Source of the DNA: a virus
Length of the DNA stretch: 21,467 nucleotides
Direction: 5' to 3' (one strand)
Virus record (IMG/VR): IMGVR_UViG_3300027908_000085
Location: 1 to 21,467 of that record
Made by a program: the position numbers and the translations under genes. The notes under the pieces were generated by a model. It made no database searches, was not told the DNA's origin, and worked only from the letters and a program-made list of their open reading frames with translations. Positions 6,333-15,400 of this stretch are shown here, one piece after another (the first letter of the stretch is position 1; every line of letters starts with the position of its first letter).

Positions 6333-6701
6333 ATGGCTGAGATCAAGTGGAATGACGCAGCCCTGGAGGACTTGCTTCACAGCATGGACGGGCCAGTGGG
6401 CAGGTTCATCGCGGAGAAGAGTGCCGAGATGACCTCCCTGGCCGTGGCAGGAGCACCTATCCAGAAGCCGCAGAACTACTCCTGGGGCCGGGACTCTACC
6501 TCGTACATGCCTCGCTCGTTCGGCTACCTGAAGGCTGGCATCAGGCCTCACATGGGCTATACCAAGAGCGGTAACTTGTACGGTGGCACCAACGCGCCGT
6601 ACGGGCCGACCTTGTTCCTGGAAGAGGGCGGCGGACGCTACGGCCACGCCGAGCGGATTCCCTTCATGAGCGCCGCTCTATATGCTGTAACCATTGAGTG
6701 A
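6333..6701 (+). CDS. HK97 gp10-like minor tail/neck protein (122 aa)
   Basis: ATG 6333 follows GGGGTAGGA just after the preceding stop; an earlier in-frame ATG (6246) lies inside the chaperone gene. The protein shows the gp10-like plan: a helix (ALEDLLHSMDGPVGRFIAEK), a second helix with AVAGAP, a central beta part (YLKAGIRPHMG), GGTNAPYGPTLFLEEGGG in place of the usual YAxFVExGT, and PFMSAAL at the end. Such proteins usually sit between connector and tail terminator; here the gene lies between chaperones and tape measure. Moderate confidence, because the family is short and divergent. Confidence 0.6.
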   Translation: MAEIKWNDAALEDLLHSMDGPVGRFIAEKSAEMTSLAVAGAPIQKPQNYSWGRDSTSYMPRSFGYLKAGIRPHMGYTKSGNLYGGTNAPYGPTLFLEEGGGRYGHAERIPFMSAALYAVTIE

Positions 6702-6703
6702 GC

Positions 6704-6720
6704 AGGGAGGTTGAGTTGTG
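6704..6720 (+). promoter_or_regulatory. Strong ribosome binding site of the tape measure gene
   Basis: AGGGAGG at 6704-6710 lies seven bases before GTG 6718, which sets the start of the longest part of the tail assembly operon. Confidence 0.65.
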
Positions 6721-9700
6721 TCGCGCCTGATTGGCGAAGCTTATATCTCCCTGCTCGCAGACGCATCTCAGTTCAGGCCGGATGCGGACGCGAAGGTCAA
6801 GGCTGCCCTGTCAGGGCTGCGACCGTCAATCAAGCTCCAGGCTGACGCCACCGACGTTGACTCCAAGATCACGGCAATTGCCGCTGCCCTGAAGGGCCTG
6901 AGCGGCGACGTGAAGATCGACGGTGATAACCGTGGCCTTATCGAAAGCATCGGTGAGGCAGAAACAGCCGTCCTTGTCCTTATGGAACGGCTCGATGGCC
7001 TTCAGCTGGACGCGACGAACTCCAAGTTCCTGTCCAAGGTCTACGGGGCCAAGGCTGTAGTCGGGGACCTGGCGCACCAGCTTGAGAACATGGACGCCGA
7101 TGGCGACATGAACAGGATTCTCTCTAAGCTCTACGGAGTTGTATCCGTAGTTGAGGGTCTTGAAGTTGACCTGTCTCACCTCACGCCGGACATGAATCCC
7201 GCCAAGATGGAAGCCAAGCTCGGGATCATGGCCGGCAGCATCAAGGAGCTGAGCAGCGAGCTTGCGAACATGCGGGCCGACACGACTGACGCTGCGCTGC
7301 TTTCCAAGATCACAGCAGCTCAGGCCTACGTGCTGAAGCTGGCCAAGAGCATGGAAAACATGCCCATGTCAGCCGACACGCTGCCTCTTGAGTCTGACAT
7401 CTTCAAGGCCATCGCCCTGGTGGAGACCCTGAAGAAGACGATGAACATCCCAGTGCGGGCTTACGTCCTGCCTGGTGTGCCCGGCGCGTACTCTACTGCG
7501 GGAACCGGCAGCTACAATGCGGGTGAAGCACAGTACCTGGACGAGCTGACGACCAAGACTCTGGCTGACCTGACGGCTACCGACCGGCTTACCAGGTCTA
7601 CCGAGCAGTTCCAGGGTGCCATGGCTCAGGCGGCTACTGACCTTCAGCACGAGCGCCAGTACATGGACGACCTGGTAAACAGCACGATGAACGCGGCTAT
7701 GGCCACGGATCACCTGACTAACACCCAGGATGATTTCGAGCAGACCATGGCCCGGATGAAGTACAGCGGCGGTGTTGGTCCTCAGCCAGTACCGCTTGCC
7801 CTTCAGAAGGCTGCCTCTCTCAGTACCACCGGTGTGGACGACCTGGACCAGAAGCTGCGTGTTCTTAACACAGACCTGGATGGCTTCGGCACAAAGGGAC
7901 TGTTCGCTGCATCCGTGCTGGAGAAGTTCGCGGCGCAGAACTCCATGATCATTGCCTCCGGTGCCACAGGCTGGTGGAGTTTCCTGAATGCCAAGATCGC
8001 CACGTTCGGTGGTATCTTCGGCAGCTTCATGCCGGGCCTGCTTTCCTCTGTGCACGTGTGGCACCTGCTCGGTGATGCCATCTTCGAGTTCGCGGCAGCC
8101 TGGGCACCTGCTCTTATCGCAGTGGGCGCGTTCGCCGCCTATGCCTTCCCCGTTGGCGAGAAGATCTACGGCCAGTGGAAGAACATCAACGTCATCCTGG
8201 ACGGCGTTGGCGGCAAGCTGACTGACCTTGGCCCGCAGTTCGACAACATCGAGCGGGCTATTGAGCCGAGTATCCTGATTGCCTTCGGTGAGTGGATGCA
8301 GATCATCACCGGCAACTCGGCAAACCTCGGTACCGCGCTGGCTAAGGTCGGCGTCGTTGTCGATAACTGGGGTGCTGACCTGGTTAACTGGTCACAAAAG
8401 GGCGCGAAGGCCATCCATGACATCATCTCCTCCGGGTCGGGAGACTTCGAAGCCATCGGACGTGGCTTCCAGGCACTAGGTGCTATCTTCGGTGCATTCT
8501 TCAAGGCAATGCCCGGCTACGTGCACCTGCTGCTTGCTATTGGTGACGGGTTCCTTCAGGCTACCGCCGCTATCATGCAGTCCCCGGTCGGCAACTTCTT
8601 CCTCAGGGTCGGCCTTGCCATTCACGGGTTCATTATCTACGCAGGCCTTGCTGTTACCGCTGTCTACGCACTGGGCCGTGCGATCAGCGCTGCTGCCATC
8701 GGCACCTATCTCACCAAGATGGGCATGGCCTCAGAAGTAACAGGAGACGCACTAGCCTCTGCGCAGGGTAAGTTCAACAAGTTCGGCACCGCTATCGGCG
8801 GCATGGTCGGCGGCCTCGCTGCGTGGGGTGCCAACACGCTCAAGTACGGGCAGAGCGTCAACCAGCTGGGTAACGACGCGGCAAAGGCCGGAGAGTCTAC
8901 CAAGGTAGCGGCTATCGGCAGCAAGCTGTTCGGGGATGCCCTTTCGATTGTGCCCCTGGGCGGATTCGGACTAGCCGCAATTGCCGCAGCCGCAGCGGTC
9001 GGCGGCATCCTGTACTTTGCCCTGAAGCACACCACTGACGCAGCGGTGCAGTTCAACCTTCAGATGCAGAAGCTAGTGGGCGGCTCGAACGTCAACAACA
9101 TCGGGCAGAACCTGACCCTTGCCATTGCTCAGACCCAGAAGCAAATGAGCCTGTCCCTTAGCTCATTGACCAGTGCGCAGACGGGGTACAACAAGGCTGT
9201 TGCCAGCACGCCCACCAATGTCTCTTCGGCGCAGGCTGACTCCATCAAGAACATACTGAAGCAGCAGGAGCAGCTGAATGCCGCGCAGAGCCAGGGGCAG
9301 CGTTCGCAGGAGAAGGCGAACTCGACCGGCGCGTACGCGCAGTACAGCGCGCAGCTGAACACTCTGATCAACGAGAACGACCAGTACGCTACGCGCATGG
9401 GCCAGCTGACGAAGGTATTCGGCTCGGCCGGCGCTGCTCAGCAGGCGCTTAACGTCATCGGTGTGTCGGCCGGCACGATCGCAACTGAGGGTGCGGCAGC
9501 GTACGGCAACCAGTACGAGAAGCTGATGGCCCTGGCCAAGGGCTACGGCTACATGAACCAGACGGCCGGCGCAGCCGGGGCTCAGCTGAGTGCCATCAAC
9601 ATCTCCACTGGCTCGGTCACCAAGAACCTTCAGACCCTGACGAGTGCTGAGTCCCAGTGGGTTGCGATGGGCACGAGCGCAGACAGCTCATTCACGCAGT

Positions 9701-12378
9701 TCGAGCAGGGCCTGGGCGCTATCAAGAGCGCAATGGGCGGCGCGGCCAACAGCGCGGCTAACATCCAGGTGCACTTCGGTCAGCTGAGCGAAAAGATTCC
9801 CGCGTACGGCGCGACAATGAACGGCCTGTCTGCGTCTTCTCTCGCAGTCCGGTCGGCATTCGACCAGCAGCTTGCGTCGGGCGTCACCCTGTTCGGTAAC
9901 CTCCAGACCCTGAACGTGGCATCTGGTAGCACGGCTGCATCACAGAAGCAGCTTGCTATCGGTGGCAAGGCCATCATTGCTTCCATGCTTCCGTTCGCGG
10001 CTGGCAGTAAGGAGGCCACCTCAGAGCTGTCCAGGCTCGCGCAGCTCATGGGCGGGCCGGCCACGGATAACTTCCAGGTCCTAGCCAAGTGGGTCGGTAA
10101 CACCACGGGCGCGGCAGTCAAGCTGAACAGTGCTCAGGCTAACCTTGTTATCTCTTCTACCAACCTGACCACGGCTGAGAAGAACCTGGGTAATGTAATA
10201 GACACCAGCATTACACAGGCACAGAGTGCGGCGCTGGCATCTACTGCTAACCTCACCGGGGCTACCACTAACCTGGATAAGGCCTTCCAGTCGTCTCACA
10301 AGACGATCTCCGGCCCGGTTGTCGCAGCCGCAGGGGAGTACATGGCTTCCCTGAAGAACATGAACCTGTCCACTGGGCAGGCGAAGCAATACCTCAACGC
10401 GTTCCTGAAGCAGATGGGCCTCACTCCTGGCCAGATTGCGGAAGTTGACGCGCAGATGGGCGACTCGATTTCCCAGTGGAACAAGTACGACTCCGCCGTG
10501 CAGCACAACACCACAGCTGCCAAGGCTAACGCGACTTACACCAAGCTCAATGCGGCGGCGTTCGCGAGCCTGGAAGGCACCCTGCCGGGCAGCACATCCC
10601 AGCTGAACAACGTCTGGGCAGCCCTGGTCAAGCAGGACTCCGCCATGGTGAACAGCGGCAAGGACACGAAGAACGCCAAGTCCGAGTTCGTGAACTTCGC
10701 TAACCAGGGCCTGGGAATCAGCATTTCCAAGGCCAACGACCTGTGGGCTGCCTTCAGCAAGCAGAACCTGGACGAACTGGGTAACAAGGCGGCCAGCACC
10801 AAGGGCCAGTTCATCAACATGGCCATGAACGGCCTGCACCTCACCACTGAGCAGGCGCAGACCCTGTGGGGCGAGTTCGCCATGCAGAACCTGGACGAGA
10901 TGGTCACCAAGGGTGACAAGATGAAGGACTCGTTCGAGAAGCTTGCCATGGGCGGACTGGGCCTTACCACGGCGCAGGCTAACACCCTGTGGAACACCCT
11001 GAAGCAGCAGTACCTTGACACCCTGGCTGGGAAGGCCGGAGAGACACGCTCAGCGTTCGAGAAGACTGCCTCCCAGCTAGGAGACACCAAGGCCGCTGCG
11101 GACAAGCTGTGGGCCTCTCTGCACAAGCTGGCGGCAGGCTCTCCGTACAACACCACCACCAACGACACGATCTCCGGCAGCGGCGGCGTGGTCGCCAAGG
11201 CGAACATCCCCGGTCAGCCTGCCCTGTCTGCACGCCTGAACTTCTCCGCTGCGGCGCACGGCCTTGCGTCGGGTGGTGTGGTTCCCGGTGGTGTCCACGG
11301 TCAGGACAGCGTGCCTGCCATGCTGGCTCCCGGTGAGCTGGTGGTTCCCTCCTCGCACGCCCCGGCGTTCGCGTCCATGGCCAAGGCGGCAGGTATTCCG
11401 GGCATGGCGGCCGGCGGTTTCGCCGGGGCTGCGGCATCGCAGGCTGGTACTATCAACCAGGTCAATCCCTGGACGACGACACAGAGTTCGCAGTTCGCGA
11501 CAGAGGCTACGGCGGCCTTCGCCAGTGCCGTGCTCAAGAGCGCGCAGAATAGCCTGAACGTCGCTGGCGGAGCTTACAGCGGCCCGTCTAAGTTCGGCGG
11601 CGGGTTCGAGTCCCTGGCGGCCCTTGTAGCGTATGCCAGGTACTTCATGCAGAACGGCCTGAACGCTGCCGCTGCCGCTGGTATGGCAGCTACCATCTCC
11701 GGTGAGCAGGACTCGGCCGGCCCTGAGTCACGAGGCTCTGGCGGATGGGGACTTATCGGCTGGACCGGCAACACCGTGGGACTTCCTCCCGGCTACACCG
11801 GGCCAACCGGGAACGTGGCCTATGACCTTTCCCAGCAGCTGAAGGGCGTCATCGGGTACATGAACGCCCGAGGCGGTCGCGGCCCGCTGAACGCGGCCGG
11901 CAACCCGGTGGCTGCCGGTGACGTGTGGTCCAGGTACGAGGCTCCTGCTTCGGCCGGGTCCGACACGCGCCCTGCTCTCGCCAACGAGATCTACGCTGCG
12001 CTGATGGGCGGGTCTACCCAGGCCGGCGTCAAGGCCGCCGCAGCACAGGCGCAGGTTGCTGGCAAGCTCAACCAGACCAAGCCGCACAGCTCGGGCGGCA
12101 TGGTCAGTGAGCCTGTCTACGGTGTCGGGGCTTACTCCGGGACGCCCTACTCCTTCGCGGAGAACGGTCAGCCAGAGTACGTCGGCCCGATCTCCGGTGG
12201 CGGCGGGGGCGGCAACAGCATGATGCAGCCGATGACGAACGTCCAGGGACAGACTGTGAACCAGCAGCTCGCGATGCTTATCAAGCTCTGGCAGCAGTTC
12301 CCGCAGGCGATCGGCACGGCAATGCAGACTTCCGCAGGCAGCGGCGTGCGGCACGGATATTACGGGGCTCAGGGGTAA
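6718..12378 (+). CDS. Tape measure protein with tail lysozyme domain (1886 aa)
   Basis: It sets tail length; at about 0.15 nm per residue, 1886 residues suggest a tail near 280 nm. Residues 38-242 are seven 30-residue repeats (DATNSKFLSKVYGAKAVVGD type) seen at the N-terminus of actinophage tape measures. Hydrophobic segments lie near 434-485, 627-665 and 740-768 and may insert in the host membrane. Residues 1289-1476 hold a 41-residue tandem repeat. The tape-measure signatures LASGGVVPGG...SVPAMLAPGELVVPSSH (about 1515-1548) and SGGMVSEPVYGVG...YSFAENGQPEYV frame a Phage_lysozyme2-like domain (about 1630-1755: YFMQNGLNAAAAAGMAATIS, Glu1663, PES, GGWGLIGWTG). That domain probably cuts peptidoglycan during DNA entry. 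Confidence 0.93.
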   Translation: MSRLIGEAYISLLADASQFRPDADAKVKAALSGLRPSIKLQADATDVDSKITAIAAALKGLSGDVKIDGDNRGLIESIGEAETAVLVLMERLDGLQLDATNSKFLSKVYGAKAVVGDLAHQLENMDADGDMNRILSKLYGVVSVVEGLEVDLSHLTPDMNPAKMEAKLGIMAGSIKELSSELANMRADTTDAALLSKITAAQAYVLKLAKSMENMPMSADTLPLESDIFKAIALVETLKKTMNIPVRAYVLPGVPGAYSTAGTGSYNAGEAQYLDELTTKTLADLTATDRLTRSTEQFQGAMAQAATDLQHERQYMDDLVNSTMNAAMATDHLTNTQDDFEQTMARMKYSGGVGPQPVPLALQKAASLSTTGVDDLDQKLRVLNTDLDGFGTKGLFAASVLEKFAAQNSMIIASGATGWWSFLNAKIATFGGIFGSFMPGLLSSVHVWHLLGDAIFEFAAAWAPALIAVGAFAAYAFPVGEKIYGQWKNINVILDGVGGKLTDLGPQFDNIERAIEPSILIAFGEWMQIITGNSANLGTALAKVGVVVDNWGADLVNWSQKGAKAIHDIISSGSGDFEAIGRGFQALGAIFGAFFKAMPGYVHLLLAIGDGFLQATAAIMQSPVGNFFLRVGLAIHGFIIYAGLAVTAVYALGRAISAAAIGTYLTKMGMASEVTGDALASAQGKFNKFGTAIGGMVGGLAAWGANTLKYGQSVNQLGNDAAKAGESTKVAAIGSKLFGDALSIVPLGGFGLAAIAAAAAVGGILYFALKHTTDAAVQFNLQMQKLVGGSNVNNIGQNLTLAIAQTQKQMSLSLSSLTSAQTGYNKAVASTPTNVSSAQADSIKNILKQQEQLNAAQSQGQRSQEKANSTGAYAQYSAQLNTLINENDQYATRMGQLTKVFGSAGAAQQALNVIGVSAGTIATEGAAAYGNQYEKLMALAKGYGYMNQTAGAAGAQLSAINISTGSVTKNLQTLTSAESQWVAMGTSADSSFTQFEQGLGAIKSAMGGAANSAANIQVHFGQLSEKIPAYGATMNGLSASSLAVRSAFDQQLASGVTLFGNLQTLNVASGSTAASQKQLAIGGKAIIASMLPFAAGSKEATSELSRLAQLMGGPATDNFQVLAKWVGNTTGAAVKLNSAQANLVISSTNLTTAEKNLGNVIDTSITQAQSAALASTANLTGATTNLDKAFQSSHKTISGPVVAAAGEYMASLKNMNLSTGQAKQYLNAFLKQMGLTPGQIAEVDAQMGDSISQWNKYDSAVQHNTTAAKANATYTKLNAAAFASLEGTLPGSTSQLNNVWAALVKQDSAMVNSGKDTKNAKSEFVNFANQGLGISISKANDLWAAFSKQNLDELGNKAASTKGQFINMAMNGLHLTTEQAQTLWGEFAMQNLDEMVTKGDKMKDSFEKLAMGGLGLTTAQANTLWNTLKQQYLDTLAGKAGETRSAFEKTASQLGDTKAAADKLWASLHKLAAGSPYNTTTNDTISGSGGVVAKANIPGQPALSARLNFSAAAHGLASGGVVPGGVHGQDSVPAMLAPGELVVPSSHAPAFASMAKAAGIPGMAAGGFAGAAASQAGTINQVNPWTTTQSSQFATEATAAFASAVLKSAQNSLNVAGGAYSGPSKFGGGFESLAALVAYARYFMQNGLNAAAAAGMAATISGEQDSAGPESRGSGGWGLIGWTGNTVGLPPGYTGPTGNVAYDLSQQLKGVIGYMNARGGRGPLNAAGNPVAAGDVWSRYEAPASAGSDTRPALANEIYAALMGGSTQAGVKAAAAQAQVAGKLNQTKPHSSGGMVSEPVYGVGAYSGTPYSFAENGQPEYVGPISGGGGGGNSMMQPMTNVQGQTVNQQLAMLIKLWQQFPQAIGTAMQTSAGSGVRHGYYGAQG
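6829..7443 (+). repeat. N-terminal 30-residue repeats in the tape measure gene
   Basis: Residues 38-242 divide into seven units of 28-30 residues. Most start with an ADxT/DGD-like turn, continue with a helix carrying a Leu/Ile/Val pattern and end in LxxL/ENM (units ending at 67, 97, 125, 155, 185, 215, 242). Unit identity is low at DNA level, so this is an old protein repeat and not a DNA duplication. Confidence 0.6.
10582..11145 (+). repeat. 41-residue tandem repeats in the tape measure gene
   Basis: Units lie at residues 1289-1331, 1332-1372, 1373-1413, 1414-1453 and a partial one from 1454. Each carries LGxTxxQANxLWxxFxxQNLDEL followed by GKxxxxKxxFxxxAxxG. The best-matched units are the second and third (LWAAFSKQNLDEL / LWGEFAMQNLDEM). 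The units look like paired helices. Confidence 0.75.
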
Positions 12379-12417
12379 TTGCCCGTGCGCAGGCTTGGCT
12401 GTAGGCTGACCCCGAAC

Positions 12418-12431
12418 GAGGAGGCATAGTG
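12418..12431 (+). promoter_or_regulatory. Ribosome binding site of the giant minor tail gene
   Basis: GAGGAGG (12418-12424) stands four bases before GTG 12429, in the 50-bp gap after the tape measure stop. The gap holds no other clear signal. Confidence 0.6.
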
Positions 12432-15400
12432 GCATCGTATTCAGGTCCGGGGAACTTCCCGTACTGGATGACAATTGTAAACACCGCTGCCTCTGCCAAC
12501 CCTCAGGCCCAGTCTGAGAACATCCCGGTTACCGTGGGGGTGGAGTACCAGTTCGACGTTGTGTGCTCATATGCAACCACGTACACCAGCGGGGTGCAGG
12601 TCTACATCGCCTGGTACACGGCTAACGGCATAGAGATCTCCTCTAGCGCAGCCGTGGTGCAGTCCAACATGACCGGTGGCGTCCTTTACGAGGTTAACTC
12701 CGCATACCAGACCGCTCCGGCCACGGCATCATACGCGGTCGTTATCATCCAGTGCCTGGGCACGCCGGCTGAAACCAATCCGCTCCTGGTCTACAACGCG
12801 ACGGTGACGGACCAGAACGGCAACATCGTCAACGTGAACTACGCGTTCACCTATACGACCTGGCCCTGGTCCCCACTCAACGGCACCCCCACCCTTGCCT
12901 GGAACTACAACCCGTTGCTGCTCGGAGACTCTGACTCCCTGGTTATCGACAACGTGATCGAGCTGATGGGCGGCGCTCAGGGTGTGCAGTGCCTGATCCC
13001 TGAACTTCAGGACTACAACGGCCAGGGGCCAACGTTCCGAATCCTGGCACCGCCCTCACTGAACTCCGCTGCCTTCGGCTATGAGTCGAGCTATGACCTG
13101 AATGCTCCTCAGCCTACGCAGGATGTCGTTGCCTCCATGCTCCTGGACGGTGAGCGACCGTTCGGTGATCGTGCATCAAACCGCACTATGAGCCTGCCCA
13201 TAGTGATCTTCGGTACACAAGCAGGCGGAATGAACCAGGTGCTCAAGGCGCGCGAGTACCTGATGTCGGTCATTGACCAGCAGACCTACACAATCAAGTG
13301 GACCCCGGCTGACACCGGCCTGCCTATGCTGTTCGATGCCTTCAGGGCGCTCCCCAGCTCACCCCTGTACGGCTTCAACTACTCCGCTGGCGGTAGTGCC
13401 ACGGGCCAGGCTATCGGCCGACCTAACTACCCCATCGCCATGATCACGCTGTCTATCCAGGCGTTGCCTTACGGGCGCTCGGACATTGACGGCGTACAGA
13501 ATCTGTCGTTCCAGAGTCCTATCTCAGGCGGTATCAACCCGCAGACCGTTCAGCCCTCCACACTGGACACTTTCGGCACGGTACTCAGCGGTGCGCCTAT
13601 CATCAGCAATCCTACCGTGACGGAAATGGGCTTTGCCAACCCGACCAGCACGTCCACCTGGAATATCGCCACCGGGCATGCCATTGCTGCCGGTAACACC
13701 AGCATGGTTGAAGTACAGGCTGCGGGCGGCACGATCACGAGCATTACTGACACCCAGGGCAACGTGTACAAGCAGGTTGCAGCGCAGTCTACAGGCGGAC
13801 TGTGCATTCAGTTCATCTGGATGGCTAGCGTAGTCAACCCGCTTACCGCTGCGGACCACGTGACGATTACCACCAGCGGCTCCGGTAACTTCTCGTCCGT
13901 ATGGAGTTCTATCTCCGGTGCCTGGACTCCTACTGTGCTTTTCCAGGGCGCGGAAACTGCTTCCACATTCAATCAGACGCTCAACGTTGGTCAGTACGAC
14001 CTGGTGATATACATGGGTGCTGGACTGGGCAGCTCAGGTAACCCGCCATTCACGAACTACCAGGGCAACTTCGGAAACGGCTACAACAACACCACGTCCT
14101 GGTCCAGTCAGGCACTAGCCCAGACATCAATGGCTGTGGTGGCAACTTCAATGCCGAACCCGTCTGCGGTAATCGTGATCGCGCTCGTGCCGGCGAACCA
14201 GTACTGGAACTCAGACACAACTACACCACCGCCTACCTTCATCGGGCACAGTGCTCACTACTCGCCGCCGACGCCGTTCAAGGCACCTTACCCTGCCGCC
14301 ACCTATACCCAGACGGTTCTCAACGGCCCGGTAACCGCGCCGGTAAATATCGTAGGCTGCCCTGTGCTGTCTATGTACTTTGGCCAGGCCTATGACACGC
14401 AGTGGCCAAAGGACCCTAAGTTCGTCTCGAACGTTACTTTCCAGTGGACCCTGACCGATGACCTAGGCCGCAAGCTTTCCTTCTCCAAGAAGCAGAATGC
14501 CGCTCCGTACGGCACCAGTCCGTCCGCGCCGAAGTGGGTGCTGGTCAACTCCCCTATCCCGCAGGGCAAGGCGTTCAACTACAACTCCGTCACGTCGTAC
14601 AGCGTGCGTATATCCAACTGGAATTCCTCAGGACACACCGGCTACATCCGCATGCACTGCTGGCTGAACTACGTCGTGGCTAACCCGCAGACTATTCAGA
14701 ACGGCATATCTCCTCGCGGTACGGTCTACCAGATGCTAGCCCTGCCTGGCAGCGCGCGGGCTCCCGTCTCTGTGCAGTGCCAGCTCCCGGCCGCGCAGAA
14801 TCAGACCAAGGAAATCACTACGCCCAGCACGGGCACGTGGATCGTTCCGCCAGGTGTGTACTCAGTTCAGGCAGAGGCCTGGGCAGGTGGTGGCGCGGGT
14901 GCCGCGTCCAACCTCTCGCGAGTGCTGTTCGGTGCCGGCGGTGGCGGTGGTGAGTACGCGCAGGAGCCTGCTCTCAGTGTGCTGCCTGGCCAGCAGGTCC
15001 CGTGGTCCATCGGCGGCGGCGGTACGCCCGGCCAGCTGGTAAACACCGTCGTGCAGTTCAACAAGTCCGGTACCGGGCACTGGACCTGCCCTGCCAACGT
15101 GACCAACGTCCTGGTAGAAGCCTGGGGCGGAGGCGGTGCGGGAGGTGCCGGTGCCGGCGGCGGTGGCGGCGGTGAGTACGCCTACTCGCACGTGCCTGTT
15201 ACCCCTGGCACGACTTACGTCGTATGCACCGGACCTGGCGGCAAGGCCGACACCGGAACTACCACTGCCACGATCGCGTCACGAGAAGGATCGATCTCCT
15301 GGTTCGGTCCACCGGGCACCACCAGTGCCGCGCCGGCCTACGTGCAGGCGGCGGGTGGCCTTACCTCACTCACAGGCAGCTCCAGTGGTGGTGTCGGCGG

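Noticed and set aside
10081-10839. Minus-strand frames inside the tape measure and other + genes (also 7369-8064, 10536-11207, 11728-12474)
   Set aside because: All lie fully against clearly coding + sequence and show mirror-type composition without recognisable motifs.
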